Shown one piece after another: positions 7,795-16,783 of a stretch of 51,367 nt of DNA; the stretch's first letter is position 1; each line of letters begins with the position of its first letter. The stretch covers positions 1 through 51,367 of the forward strand of contig JAEUHZ010000067.1 of NCBI GenBank assembly GCA_016795205.1. The letters are read 5' to 3'. The DNA is from Planctomycetota bacterium. GTDB taxonomy: Bacteria > Planctomycetota > UBA1135 > GCA-002686595. A model generated the notes under the pieces. The model was not told where the DNA came from. It did no database searches and saw nothing but the letters and a program-made list of their open reading frames with translations. The position numbers and the translations under genes were made by a program.

Positions 7795-7800
7795 TACCAT
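7795..7800 (+). promoter_or_regulatory. -10-like box for the ferredoxin gene
   Basis: TACCAT, 79 nt before the ATG at 7880. The leader contains GGAG 7 nt before the start, one of the few clear ribosome sites among the host genes here. Confidence 0.35.
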
Positions 7801-7879
7801 CTCCCGACTCGAATCTCCGCGCCGCGACGGTCCGAATTCGCCTTGCCGACCGCCCGCCAGCCCCTCGAGGAGCCCTCCG

Positions 7880-8146
7880 ATGACCTACGTGATCGCCCAG
7901 CCCTGCGTCGGCACCAAGGACACCGCCTGCGTCGAGGTGTGCCCGGTCGACTGCATCCACCCGACCAAGGACGAGGCGGACTTCGCCAAGTTCGACATGC
8001 TCTACATCAACCCCGACGAGTGCATCGACTGCGGGGCCTGCGCGCCGGAGTGCCCGGTCGACGCGATCTTCGACGAGGCCGAGCTGCCCGAGAAGTGGGC
8101 CGAGTACAAGCAGATCAACGCGGAGTGGTTCACGAAGAACCGCTGA
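7880..8146 (+). CDS. 7Fe ferredoxin ([3Fe-4S][4Fe-4S])
   Basis: 88 residues. Cysteines at 9, 17, 21, 25, 48, 51, 54 and 58 follow the seven-iron ferredoxin pattern: C9, C17 and C58 should hold the 3Fe-4S cluster and C21, C48, C51 and C54 the 4Fe-4S cluster, with C25 free. The first cluster region [18 protein letters not shown] matches Thermus/Mycobacterium-type ferredoxins. The acidic C-terminus ([16 protein letters not shown]) is also typical. It is a soluble electron carrier whose partner cannot be named from context. Single-gene unit ending at a strong hairpin. Confidence 0.93.
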   Translation: MTYVIAQPCVGTKDTACVEVCPVDCIHPTKDEADFAKFDMLYINPDECIDCGACAPECPVDAIFDEAELPEKWAEYKQINAEWFTKNR

Positions 8147-8163
8147 CAGGGCCGCTCCCTCGA

Positions 8164-8196
8164 CGAGCCCGATCGCGCCGCGCGCGGTCGGGCTCG
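8164..8196. terminator. Hairpin between convergent ferredoxin and sigma-fusion genes
   Basis: A 15-bp stem, 8164-8178 with 8182-8196, a 3-nt loop and one T-G wobble. It lies 17 bp after the ferredoxin stop and is followed on the plus strand by ATTTCCC. It probably ends transcription from both sides. Confidence 0.65.
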
Positions 8197-8222
8197 CGCA
8201 TTTCCCGCTCGCCCTGCGGCAG

Positions 8223-11200
8223 TCAGCGCAGGGCGAAGTCCTGCCGCGCCGCGCTGACGTCGAGGGGCAGCGTGAACTCGAGCGTCCAATTCCGGCCGCC
8301 CTCGAACCAGGTCGACGCCGTGTGGCGCCCGGCGGGCAGCGTGGCGAGCGCGTAGCTCCCGTCCGAAAGGACCGTCGTCGACGTCACGACCTGGAGCGTC
8401 CCCTCGGCTGAGTCGAAGCAGGCCGCGATCCGCAGGTTGCGCCCCGCCGCCGGACCGTCGGCGCCGTGCGCGAGGCCGGAGAGTGCGATGCGGCTGCCGG
8501 CAACCCCGGGATCGAGGCCCATGGGGAGCGCGATCGTGATCTCGCGGCCGAGGGCTCCGGCGTCGGCCCGGCACGCGAACTGGACCGAGTCCAGCCCGTC
8601 GTACTCCCGCTCCCCGCGGCTCGCAGCGACGGTCAGCACCAGCTCGCCCGGGATCAGCGCGTCGAGGCGGAAACGGCCCTCGCCGTCGACGGGGGTCTCG
8701 ACGCGCTCGAGCCCGTGCTCGTCCCCGCGCGTCGACGCCGCGATCCGGCGGGACGTCTGCGGCCGCCCGTCGGCGCGCACGAGGCGCCCGCGCAGCTCGG
8801 CGCGCCCGCGTGCGATGCGCAACACGGGCTCGCCGGCGGACTCGACCGGCACCTGGAACAGGTACGTGGTGCCGTCGGGGGCTGCGATGCGCAGGCGCGC
8901 GGGCCCGCGGCCGACGTCGAGCGGCACGAGCCCGTCGGGCTCGACCGCGACCGGCTGCGCGCCGACCGAAGAGGCCAGCGCCATCCAACCCTCGAGCGTC
9001 GCGAGTCCATCGACGACGAGCCGCGCGTGACGCGGCCCGTGCGTCGGAACGATCCGGAAATGAAGCGTGCGCGTCGTGTCCGCTCCGAGATCGAACTCGT
9101 CGTCGCCCGGCACCGCCTCCAGCGCTCCGTCGGGGCCGCGCACGGAGGCTTGGTAGCGGCCGGCGGGCAGCGAGCCGAAGCGCGCGCGGCCTTGCGCGTC
9201 GATCTCGTGACCCTGGTTGACGGCCGCCCCCGAGTGAAGCTGCGCGAACAGGTCCGCGAACCTCGTCCCCGGCGGCGCGTCGACCTGGAACTCGACGACC
9301 GTGTCGCGCGCGAGGTCGATCGCCAGAGGGCTGCTGGCGGGATGCTCGACGAAGCGGCACTGCGAGCGCGTGCCGTGCGCCACGCTCACGACCCAGCCGC
9401 CGGGCGGTGCGCGGACCGCGAAACGGCCGAGCTCGTCGGTCGACGCCGCCAGGCCGGCGCGGTGGAACTCGTCGTCGCAGCTCCAGTTCGAGCGGTTCGA
9501 CGGCGCGAGCAGCACGCTGGCCCCCGCGAGCGGACGCCCGTCGTCCTGGACCGTGCCCGCGACCTCGGGTGCCGCGCCGGGCCGCAGGCGCACGACGATC
9601 TCGCCCGCCTTGGCCGGCTCTGCGCACTCGACATGGCCTGGCGCGAAACCCTCGGCGATCACGTGGATCCCGAGCGGCCCGACCTTGCGTGACCAGCTCT
9701 CGAAGTCGCGGCCGTCGAGCAGCGGCGCCCAACCGTACTCGGAGCGGACGCGGATCACCTGGCTGCGGGGCCAATCGTGCTCGAGGTCGACGACGAGCAT
9801 CCGGAAGTCGCGCACCGGCGCGTCGTCGAGCGCGGAGCGCACGCTGACGGTGGGCATGCGCGACAGCGGGACCCAGGCCAGCTCGCCGCCGTCGGTCAGC
9901 CCGTCGAGCAGGTAGACGTTCGCGAAGCGCCAAGCCTCCTGTCGCACGGGGTGCCAACCGCCGCGCGCGACCGACCAGCGCGGGTCGAGCGACTCCACGG
10001 ACACGCGCTTGGCCCCGACCTCGGCCTCGAAGCTCCCGTCGGGGTTCGTCCAGACCGTCCAGGTGCCCGAGGGGACGTGGGAGCGCCAGCCGTTCGCGAG
10101 CAGGTCCCCGTCGGCGCCGCCCTCGACTCGCAACGGCACGCTCTCCGCGAGCGGACGTCCCTCGAGATCGATGAGCTGCCCGCGCAGGACTCGCGGCCGG
10201 TGGAGCTTCACGACGAGCGCCTCGTCGCGGAACGTGTCGACGTGCGAGACCTTCCCGTCCGACCAGTTCACCGTGCGCTCGAGCTCGGGCGGCATGCCGC
10301 GCGTCGCGTAGTACGGATGCTCGGCCACGACGAACGCGCCTTCCGGTCCGAGCTCGACGACGGCGTGGCCCTCGTCGTCGCTGACCGCCGTCGCGAGCGG
10401 CGTCTCGCCCGGCAGCGGGCCCTCGTACGACACGATCGGATCGACGTCGAGCCGCTGGCGCGCGGTCGGCTGCGCGCGGAACCAGGGCCAGTCGTGCACG
10501 CGCTCGTTCCCGCGCGAATCGACGAGGAAGCGCTCGGGCCAGCGCGCGCGCAGCTCCGACCACGTGCCGCGCTTCGGCGGGTAGAACGAGAGGCGCGCGC
10601 CCGCCACGGGCAGTCCCGTCTCACCGTCGACGACGCGCACGGGGAACGGCACGCGCTGCGCGGCCGTGGCGGGCTCGGGCGCCGTCGCGGGACCCCGTTC
10701 GGCCTCACGGCTCGGAGCGAGGGGCCCCGCATGCGCGTCCGCTGTGCGCGGGACGACCAGCGCCGGGACCGCCGTCGCGTTCCCCTCGCGCGCGACGGGC
10801 TCCGCCAGCCGCTCCGTCCACCACCAGGCCGCGGCGAGCAGGAGCAGGACCGCGGCGGCGACGAGCACCTTCTTCATGACGAACACTCCCCCGAGCAGTC
10901 CCCCACCGACCCCCGCCGCGGGTGCAAGCCGCGCGGCGTGCTCCAGGACTTGATCTCGCACGGTTCCGAGTCCGCGCGCCGGAGAGGCGAGCGCGACGAG
11001 CGCGCTCGCGATCCCCGCCGGCAACGCGCGCTTCAAGAGCTCGCGCGCCCGGTGCAGTTGCACGCGCACCGCGCCCGGGCTGCGGCCCAGGACGTGCGCG
11101 ATGTCCGCCGCCTCCATCCCGTGCCGCAAGCGCAGCAGCACGGCCGCGCGGTACGGCTCCTCGAGCGCGTCCACGGCCCGCGCCAGCTCGCCCGACAGCT

Positions 11201-11555
11201 CGCGGCGCGACGCCGACTCGAGCGGCGCGTCCTCCGCGCGCGCGAGCACGGCGCCCAGGTCGAAGTCCGGGTCGTGCGCCCGGCGCGCACTCTTCCTGAG
11301 GTCGCGCGCGTGGTTCGCGAGGATGCCCTGCAACCACGGTTCGAGCGGGCGGCGCGCGTCCCAGCCCGCGGCGCGCTCCATCGCGGTCACGAACGTCTGC
11401 TGGACCAGGTCCTCCGCCGCGGCCGCGTCGCCCACGAGGTGGATCGCCAGCCGCAACAGCCCGGGAGCCAGCGCGTCGAACACCTCCGCCAGCGCCTCCG
11501 CGTCGCCGCGGGCGCGCCAGAGCTCGAAGCGGGCTTCGTTCGCGTGGACCGGCAT
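8223..11555 (-). CDS. ECF sigma factor fused to a membrane segment and extracytoplasmic carboxypeptidase-regulatory-like domains
   Basis: One 1110-residue frame. Residues about 27-92 match sigma70 region 2 (FDALAPGLLRLAIHLVGD, EDLVQQTFVTAMERA, PWLQGILANHARDL). Residues about 123-178 match region 4 (LEEPYRAAVLLRLRHGMEAA, DIAHVLGRSPGAVRVQLHRA). A Gly/Ala segment follows, then one membrane helix about 228-246 (KKVLVAAAVLLLLAAAWWW). The remaining 860 residues are beta-rich with several carboxypeptidase-regulatory-like repeats (for example VRVVDGETGLPVAGARLSFY near 286-305, VQDDGRPLAGASVLL, VRADGRPQTSRRI), predicted outside the cytoplasm. A sigma factor tethered to an exported sensor-like part would link surface state to transcription. 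An internal ATG at 10877 with GGGGGAG 8 nt upstream could also make the exported part alone. Sigma factors with long C-terminal extensions are known in planctomycetes; target genes are unknown. Confidence 0.88.
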   Translation of the reverse strand: MPVHANEARFELWRARGDAEALAEVFDALAPGLLRLAIHLVGDAAAAEDLVQQTFVTAMERAAGWDARRPLEPWLQGILANHARDLRKSARRAHDPDFDLGAVLARAEDAPLESASRRELSGELARAVDALEEPYRAAVLLRLRHGMEAADIAHVLGRSPGAVRVQLHRARELLKRALPAGIASALVALASPARGLGTVRDQVLEHAARLAPAAGVGGGLLGGVFVMKKVLVAAAVLLLLAAAWWWTERLAEPVAREGNATAVPALVVPRTADAHAGPLAPSREAERGPATAPEPATAAQRVPFPVRVVDGETGLPVAGARLSFYPPKRGTWSELRARWPERFLVDSRGNERVHDWPWFRAQPTARQRLDVDPIVSYEGPLPGETPLATAVSDDEGHAVVELGPEGAFVVAEHPYYATRGMPPELERTVNWSDGKVSHVDTFRDEALVVKLHRPRVLRGQLIDLEGRPLAESVPLRVEGGADGDLLANGWRSHVPSGTWTVWTNPDGSFEAEVGAKRVSVESLDPRWSVARGGWHPVRQEAWRFANVYLLDGLTDGGELAWVPLSRMPTVSVRSALDDAPVRDFRMLVVDLEHDWPRSQVIRVRSEYGWAPLLDGRDFESWSRKVGPLGIHVIAEGFAPGHVECAEPAKAGEIVVRLRPGAAPEVAGTVQDDGRPLAGASVLLAPSNRSNWSCDDEFHRAGLAASTDELGRFAVRAPPGGWVVSVAHGTRSQCRFVEHPASSPLAIDLARDTVVEFQVDAPPGTRFADLFAQLHSGAAVNQGHEIDAQGRARFGSLPAGRYQASVRGPDGALEAVPGDDEFDLGADTTRTLHFRIVPTHGPRHARLVVDGLATLEGWMALASSVGAQPVAVEPDGLVPLDVGRGPARLRIAAPDGTTYLFQVPVESAGEPVLRIARGRAELRGRLVRADGRPQTSRRIAASTRGDEHGLERVETPVDGEGRFRLDALIPGELVLTVAASRGEREYDGLDSVQFACRADAGALGREITIALPMGLDPGVAGSRIALSGLAHGADGPAAGRNLRIAACFDSAEGTLQVVTSTTVLSDGSYALATLPAGRHTASTWFEGGRNWTLEFTLPLDVSAARQDFALR
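10875..10892 (-). promoter_or_regulatory. Possible internal ribosome site inside the sigma-fusion gene
   Basis: GGGGGAG (10886-10892, minus strand) lies 8 nt before an in-frame ATG (10875-10877) that begins MKKVLVAAAVLLLLAAAW, a perfect signal-anchor start. Translation from here would give an independent membrane protein without the sigma domain. Because the fusion has no stop in between, both products are possible. Confidence 0.4.
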
Positions 11556-11582
11556 CACGGGGTCTTGGACGGGAACGCTCGT

Positions 11583-11588
11583 ACGTTA
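11583..11588 (-). promoter_or_regulatory. -10-like box for the sigma-fusion gene
   Basis: TAACGT on the minus strand, 27 nt before the ATG at 11555. No Shine-Dalgarno sequence lies between them. Confidence 0.4.
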
Positions 11589-11765
11589 CGGGGAATCGGC
11601 CCGGACGCGGCGGCGGCCGCCGGTGGCGGGTCGCGGGTCGCTGGAATCCGGGATTCTTGAGGGGCGCGGCTCCGGGTCCGCGTGGACGGGGTGAGCGCCG
11701 TACGCGACGGGGGCCCCCCGGGCTCCGGCGCGGCGACGCCGCGGTCCCGATACGAGTCCCCAGTC

Positions 11766-13991
11766 ATGCACGACCTCCGACGCATTCCCTCGATCCTCAC
11801 GATCCACGTGGCCGGCCTGTTCGCGTACGGCGCGACGGCGCTGGCCGGCGATCCGCGCAGCGGGCCCGAGCTCGAGCTCGGCGCGCTGCGCGACGGCGAC
11901 CGCTGCGAGTTCCGCGTGTCGGGCCTCGAGCCTTTCGCGCGCGGATTCCTGGTCCTCGGCACGCAGCCGCGCTGCGGCGAGCCCGCCCGTCTGGCAGTCG
12001 AGCCGCTGCGCACGCGCGCGTTCCGCGCCAACGCCGTCGGCACGGCTTCGGTGCTGGCCACGCTCCCCCCGGTCTCGTCGACCGTGTTCGCGCAGGCCGT
12101 CTCGAGCGGCGGCACGAGCCAGCGCGTCTCGGGCGTCAGCGCGTTCGCCGGACCCGCGTTCGTCGTCCAGTCCGGCGACGTGATCGTCACCGAGGTCCAG
12201 CGCGCGCCGGGTCTCGTCGCGGACGTGCTCGGCGAGTGGTTCGAGGTGCGCAACACGACGACCTCGGCGATCGACCTCGAGGGCTGGACGATCGCCGACG
12301 AGGGCGGCGAGTTCCACGTCATCCAGAACGGCGGCGCGGGCCTCGTGATCCTGCCGGGAGAGCTCCGCGTGCTGGGCCGCAACGCCGACGCGCAGGTGAA
12401 CGGCGGAGTTCCGGTCCAGTACGCCTACTCCGGGCTGATGCTGGACGATCTGGCGGACGAGATCGTGCTCGTCGCGCCGACCGGCACGATCGTCGATCGC
12501 GTCGCCTGGACGAGCGGCGGCGGCTGGCCTGCCAGCGTGACCGGCCGCGCACTGGCGCTCGACGCGGGCAGCCACGGCGTGCTGGCGAACGACCTGGCCG
12601 CGAACTGGTGCCTGGCTTCCGCGCCGATCGACATCCTCGTGGCGGGCTCGGACCGCGGGACGCCCGGGATGCCGAACCCCTCTTGCGCCTGCGCGGGCGC
12701 CAGCGACCTGCCGGACGGGCTGTTCCAGGACTCGAACTGCGACGGCATCGACGGCACGGTCGCGCGCGCGGTGTTCGTCGCCGTGGGCGGCGCCGCGAAC
12801 GCGCCGGGCACGCCGCAGGCACCGCTCGGCAGCGTGCAGGCGGCCATCGACCTGGCCGCGGCCGACCCGAGCCGCGACCACGTCTACGTCTCGGAAGGCA
12901 CGTACACCGGGACGGTCACGCTGCGCCAGGGCGTCTCGGTCTGGGGCGGCTACTCGGCCGCGAGCGGCTGGACGCGCTCCGCGGCGCACGTCACGACGCT
13001 CACGAACGCGCTCGTGCAGAGCGACGGCGTGGTCGGCGTGCGCGCCCTGAACCTCTCGGCGCCGCTCGTCCTGGGCGACGTGCGCGTCGTGACGGGCACG
13101 GCGACGGGCAATGGCACGCACAACATCGGCATCCGTGCGCACCAGGCCAGCAGCCTGCGCCTCGAGCGCGTCCTGGTCCTCGCCGGGCAGGGATCACATG
13201 GCGCCGCGGGAGCGGCGGGCACGCAGCTCGACTGGTGGATCAACAGTGGCGGCAGCGGCGGCAACGGCGGCAACGCGCTGGGAGGAGGATGGGACGGTCA
13301 GAATGGTAACGGCCCTGGTGGCTCCGGCGGCGCGGGAGGCGGCGTGAACTCCAACGGCTCGTCCGGTGGACCTGGGTGGACGGGTTTGACGGGCGCCGCC
13401 GGGATCCGGGGATCCAACGTCGCGAGCGTGCTGCCGACGGGGCTGCTCGCCGTGGCGCGCGACGGAGGCGCTGGCGACTACGGCCAACCGGGTCGCGCCG
13501 GTGGCGGGGGTGGAGGAGGAGGCGGCGGCCTGTTCCCCGGCTTCCCCGGCGGGAGAGGCGGCAACGGCGGGTCAGGTGGCCGCGGGGGACAGGGCGGGCT
13601 AGGCGGAACCGGCGGTGGCTCGAGCCTCGCGCTGCTCGTCTCGCAGTCGACGGTCGTCGCTGAAGGCTGCACGCTCACGGCGGGCAACGGCGCCGCCGGC
13701 GGCGCGGGCGGCGCACCGCTCGCAGGGACCGCCGGCGCAAACGGCGTGAACGGCGTGACGGCCAGCGGCGCCGGCGACGGAGGCCGCGGCGGCAACGGTG
13801 GAGCTGGCGCCAGCGGCGGTCGCGGCGCGGGCGGCGGCGGCGGTCACTCCTACTGCATCGTGATCGGGCCCGGCGCGACGGCGACGCTGCAGTCGGCGAC
13901 GCTCGGCGTCGGGACACCGGGTGCGGGCGGCGCGGCTCCGAATGGCCAGCCCGGCTTGGCGGGCGAAGCCCTGCTCGTGAAGCAGCTCTGA
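11766..13991 (+). CDS. Secreted lamin-tail-domain protein with parallel beta-helix and Gly-rich PGRS-like region
   Basis: 741 residues from the ATG at 11766. A signal peptide covers about 1-27 (IPSILTIHVAGLFAYGATALA). A lamin-tail-like domain spans about 136-300 (DVIVTEVQRAPG, EWFEVRNTTTSAIDLEGWTI, DDLADEIVLVAPTGTIVDRV). A Cys-containing linker with DSNCDGIDG follows, then a DUF1565/pectate-lyase-like beta-helix start (GSVQAAIDLAAADPSRDHVY, SEGTYTGTVTLRQGVSVWGGY). From about 480 it is dominated by Gly-Gly-X runs (GGSGGNGGNALGGG and similar) interrupted by short beta stretches. It is exported and probably surface-attached or matrix-forming. The longer frame to 11682 is not used because it hides the signal peptide. 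No enzymatic residues are recognised. Confidence 0.78.
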   Translation: MHDLRRIPSILTIHVAGLFAYGATALAGDPRSGPELELGALRDGDRCEFRVSGLEPFARGFLVLGTQPRCGEPARLAVEPLRTRAFRANAVGTASVLATLPPVSSTVFAQAVSSGGTSQRVSGVSAFAGPAFVVQSGDVIVTEVQRAPGLVADVLGEWFEVRNTTTSAIDLEGWTIADEGGEFHVIQNGGAGLVILPGELRVLGRNADAQVNGGVPVQYAYSGLMLDDLADEIVLVAPTGTIVDRVAWTSGGGWPASVTGRALALDAGSHGVLANDLAANWCLASAPIDILVAGSDRGTPGMPNPSCACAGASDLPDGLFQDSNCDGIDGTVARAVFVAVGGAANAPGTPQAPLGSVQAAIDLAAADPSRDHVYVSEGTYTGTVTLRQGVSVWGGYSAASGWTRSAAHVTTLTNALVQSDGVVGVRALNLSAPLVLGDVRVVTGTATGNGTHNIGIRAHQASSLRLERVLVLAGQGSHGAAGAAGTQLDWWINSGGSGGNGGNALGGGWDGQNGNGPGGSGGAGGGVNSNGSSGGPGWTGLTGAAGIRGSNVASVLPTGLLAVARDGGAGDYGQPGRAGGGGGGGGGGLFPGFPGGRGGNGGSGGRGGQGGLGGTGGGSSLALLVSQSTVVAEGCTLTAGNGAAGGAGGAPLAGTAGANGVNGVTASGAGDGGRGGNGGAGASGGRGAGGGGGHSYCIVIGPGATATLQSATLGVGTPGAGGAAPNGQPGLAGEALLVKQL

Positions 13992-14013
13992 ACGCACGGC
14001 ACGACGCGCAGCG

Positions 14014-14043
14014 CGCGGGGCGGGGCCTGGGCCCCGCCCCGCG
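14014..14043. terminator. Perfect GC hairpin between convergent genes
   Basis: CGCGGGGCGGGGC (14014-14026), loop CTGG, GCCCCGCCCCGCG (14031-14043): a 13-bp perfect stem. It lies between the lamin-tail gene and the DUF2911 gene, which converge. No T run follows on either strand, so this is a bidirectional stem-type terminator candidate. Confidence 0.6.
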
Positions 14044-14061
14044 ACGCGTGCGGGCCGCGCG

Positions 14062-14937
14062 CTACTTCAAGCTCGCGAGCAGCTCCTCGTTCAGGCGCTT
14101 GTACTCCGCGCCCAGCGCGCCGCCGGCCTTCGCCGCCAGCTCCAGCGAGCGCTGCGCGGCCGCGCGCGCGCCGGCCAGGTCGCCGGCCTTCTTCAGGATC
14201 AGCGCCTGACGGTGCACCATCCACACGGTGTCGGGCCGCTCCTTGACGGCCTCGGCCATCCAGGCCGCGGCCTGCTTGGGATCGAGGTCGTTCTCGTAGT
14301 AGAACCAAGCCGCCTGGTACCAAGGCTTCTTGCCCTCGGCGGCCATGGCCGCCTGGATCTTGGGCAGGAGCAGCGCCACGACGTCCGTGTCGATCGTCAC
14401 CGAGACCGAGGTCGTGTCCCAGGCCAAGGACAGCACGCCCGAGCCACCGACGATCCGGTCGACGTCGATGCGGAAGTTTTCGACCGGCGTGGAGAGCACG
14501 GTGGGCTTGACCTGGACCCGGTTCAGGTCCTGCGCCTCGTCGTAGGTCGACGTGCCGGACTGGTCGGGGACCTTGTTCAGGATCACGGTCCATTCAGTCC
14601 TGTCCGGGATCGTGAACAACGCGTAGGAGCCGGCCGGAACGCGCACCCCGTTCCACTTCACGTCGGTGCTGAAGCTGATCTTCGTGGCCGCGTTGGCGCC
14701 GGTGCGCCACAGCTCGCCGTACGGCACGAGCGCGCCGAAGAGCGGACGGCCCCGCTTGGCAGGGCGCGAGTAGGTGATCTCGACGTCGGTCAGGCCGATC
14801 CGCTGCTTGAGCGTCGCGGCCGGGCTGGCCTGCGGGAATTCGAGCGGCGGCGTCTGCGGGGTGCGCGCGAGGAGCGACGGGGCGAGTGCGGCGCTGGCGA
14901 TCGCGGCGATCGCCAGGCTGAGGAGGGAGTGCTTCAT
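14062..14937 (-). CDS. DUF2911 secreted protein
   Basis: 291 residues. A signal peptide covers 1-24 (LLSLAIAAIASAALAPSLLA). Residues about 35-170 carry the DUF2911 pattern: PQASPAATLKQRIGLTDVEI, SRPAKRGRPLFG, LVPYGELWRTGANAATKISF, VPAGSYALFTIPD, WTVILNK. The C-terminal 110 residues are helical with tetratricopeptide-like spacing (WYQAAWFYYENDLDPKQAA, ALILKKAGDLAGARAAAQRS). The family is periplasmic and common in Bacteroidetes and planctomycetes, with no known biochemical function. A -10-like box sits only 9 nt before the ATG, so the mRNA is probably leaderless. Convergent with the lamin-tail gene. Confidence 0.9.
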   Translation of the reverse strand: MKHSLLSLAIAAIASAALAPSLLARTPQTPPLEFPQASPAATLKQRIGLTDVEITYSRPAKRGRPLFGALVPYGELWRTGANAATKISFSTDVKWNGVRVPAGSYALFTIPDRTEWTVILNKVPDQSGTSTYDEAQDLNRVQVKPTVLSTPVENFRIDVDRIVGGSGVLSLAWDTTSVSVTIDTDVVALLLPKIQAAMAAEGKKPWYQAAWFYYENDLDPKQAAAWMAEAVKERPDTVWMVHRQALILKKAGDLAGARAAAQRSLELAAKAGGALGAEYKRLNEELLASLK

Positions 14938-14946
14938 GGTGCGCGC

Positions 14947-14952
14947 ACGTTA
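14947..14952 (-). promoter_or_regulatory. -10-like box for the DUF2911 gene (leaderless spacing)
   Basis: TAACGT on the minus strand, 9 nt before the ATG at 14937, so transcription would start at or next to the start codon. The surrounding 15-mer GCGTGCTAACGTGCG is identical at the M48 peptidase promoter (20561 region). Confidence 0.5.
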
Positions 14953-15033
14953 GCACGCACGGGGGCCCTCGGCCGCGGGTCGGACCGGGCGAACGGCCGG
15001 TTCGCTCGCGAGGTTTCCGGCGAGTTCCCGCGC

Positions 15034-16725
15034 TCAGGCCGCACGTGCCGCGCGGCTCCCGAGCAGCGCCTGCAGCGCGATGGCCACCACGACCACGATC
15101 GCCGGCGCGATCAGGTTGTACCAGAGGAACGCGACCTGCACGTCCGTGAAGTGGATCACGAGGATCGCCGTCTGCGCGACCAGCGCGGCGACGAACACCG
15201 CGGTGGCCTGCACGTGACGCACGAAGAACGCGACCAGGAACAGGCCCAGGATCGTGCCGTAGAACAGTGAACCCAGGATGTTCACGGCCTGGATCAGGTT
15301 GTCGAACAGCGAGAACAGCGCCGCGAAGCCCAGGGCCAGCAGGCCGAACGCCACCGTGGCGAGGCGCGTCGCCCGGACCTGCGCCGCGTCGGCGCGCGGC
15401 GCTCGCAACACGTCGACCATCGTCGTGGTCGCGAGCGCCGAAAGCTCCGCGCTCGTGCTGCTCATGCCGGCGCAGAAGATCATCGCCAGGAGCAAGCCGA
15501 TGACGCCGATCGGCAGATGATCCATGACGAACGTGATGAACACGTAGTCCTTGTCGTTGGGCTCGGTCTCGGGCGCGAGCTGCGCGAGGTGGCCCTGGAA
15601 CGCGCGGCGCAAGCCGCCGGCACGCGCCTCGCTGCGGCGCGCCTCGTCCAGCGCGCGCTCGGCGCCCGCCTCGTCGCCCGCGCGCCAGGCCGACAGGGCC
15701 GCGGCGGTGAAACGGCGGCGCTCCTCCAGGGCGACGGCGTGCTCGGCCTCCAGCTCGCTCGTCTTGGTCGTTGCATCGCGCTGGCGCGCGAGCTGCAGGT
15801 TGGCCTCGTTCCAGTGCAGCGGCGCCGGCTGGAACAGGTAGAAGACGAAGACCAGCACTCCGGAAAGCAGGATCAGGAACTGCATCGGGATCTTCAGGAT
15901 CCCGTTCATCCACAGCCCGCGGCGCGCCTGCTCCACCGACTGGCCCGAGAGGTAGCGCTGGACCTGGCTCTGGTCCGTGCCGAAGTAGGCGAGCTGCAGG
16001 AAGAAGCCGCCGATCAGCCCGCTCCACAGCGTGTAGCGGTCGGCCGGGTCCCACGACAGATCGATCACGTCGAGCTTCCCGAGCGCGCCCGCGACGCGCA
16101 GGCTCTCCACGGGCGAGGCGTGCGGGCTCAGGTAGGCGAGGGTCAGGACCAGCGCCGTGACGAGCCCCAGCATCATGACCGCCATCTGCTGCTTGTGCGT
16201 GACGCCGACCGCGCGCGCACCACCGGCCGTCGTGTAGACGATGACCAGGGTGCCGATGAACACGCAGGTCCAGGACAACGGCCAGTGCAGCACCTTGGCC
16301 AGGATGATGCTGGGCGCGTAGATCGTGATGCCGGCCGCGAGGCTGCGCTGCACCAGGAACAGCCCCGCGGTGAGCAGCCGCGCGCGGCCGTCGAAGCGCT
16401 GGCCGATGAACTCGTAGGCCGTGTAGACCCGGGCGCGGTAGTAGAGCGGGATGAACACCGCGCCGATCACGAGCATCGCCAGCGGCAGGCCGAAGTAGAA
16501 CTGCACGAAGCCCAGGCCCTCGAAGAAGCCCTGGCCGGGCGTGCTCAAGAAGGTGATCGCGCTGGCCTGCGTGGCCATGACGCTGAGGCCCAGGCCCCAC
16601 CAGCGACCGTCGCTGCCCCCACGCAGGTAGCTCTCGGCCGTCGCCGCACGACGGGTCTTCCACGTGCCGTAGGCGACGATGAAGCCCAGCGTTCCGAGCA
16701 GGACGATCCAGTCGAGCAGGTGCAT
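15034..16725 (-). CDS. Sodium:solute symporter (SSS family)
   Basis: 563 residues from the ATG at 16725 (MHLLDWIVLLGTLGFIVAYG). About 13 hydrophobic helices. SSS features include SYLRGGSDGRWWGLGLSVMA and TQASAITFLSTPGQGF near helix 2, VYTAYEFIGQRF, and YFGTDQSQVQRYLSG. Unusual is a charged, Ala/Arg/Glu-rich insertion of about 90 residues (roughly 308-400) between helices 8 and 9, predicted as a helical hairpin. The substrate is unknown, with sugars or sugar derivatives likely given the preceding PIG-L deacetylase gene, 58 bp upstream on the same strand. An upstream in-frame start at 16767 would add 14 residues without hydrophobic content. Confidence 0.9.
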   Translation of the reverse strand: MHLLDWIVLLGTLGFIVAYGTWKTRRAATAESYLRGGSDGRWWGLGLSVMATQASAITFLSTPGQGFFEGLGFVQFYFGLPLAMLVIGAVFIPLYYRARVYTAYEFIGQRFDGRARLLTAGLFLVQRSLAAGITIYAPSIILAKVLHWPLSWTCVFIGTLVIVYTTAGGARAVGVTHKQQMAVMMLGLVTALVLTLAYLSPHASPVESLRVAGALGKLDVIDLSWDPADRYTLWSGLIGGFFLQLAYFGTDQSQVQRYLSGQSVEQARRGLWMNGILKIPMQFLILLSGVLVFVFYLFQPAPLHWNEANLQLARQRDATTKTSELEAEHAVALEERRRFTAAALSAWRAGDEAGAERALDEARRSEARAGGLRRAFQGHLAQLAPETEPNDKDYVFITFVMDHLPIGVIGLLLAMIFCAGMSSTSAELSALATTTMVDVLRAPRADAAQVRATRLATVAFGLLALGFAALFSLFDNLIQAVNILGSLFYGTILGLFLVAFFVRHVQATAVFVAALVAQTAILVIHFTDVQVAFLWYNLIAPAIVVVVAIALQALLGSRAARAA

Positions 16726-16783
16726 GGGTGCGGATGGGTCGCGACCGGCCGGCGCTCGAGCGCTCACCGATCGCGCGGGGTGC

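Noticed and set aside
7702..7800. Longer PlsY starting at 7800
   Set aside because: The extra 33 residues are Pro/Arg-rich, not seen in the family, and a -10-like box lies between the two starts.
9777..11660. Long plus-strand frame opposite the sigma-fusion gene
   Set aside because: Arg/Ala/Gly-rich translation typical of the antisense of a high-GC gene, with no domain.
13200..13850. GGC-rich repetitive DNA as a repeat locus
   Set aside because: It is the codon pattern of Gly-Gly-X protein repeats inside one open frame, not an independent DNA repeat.
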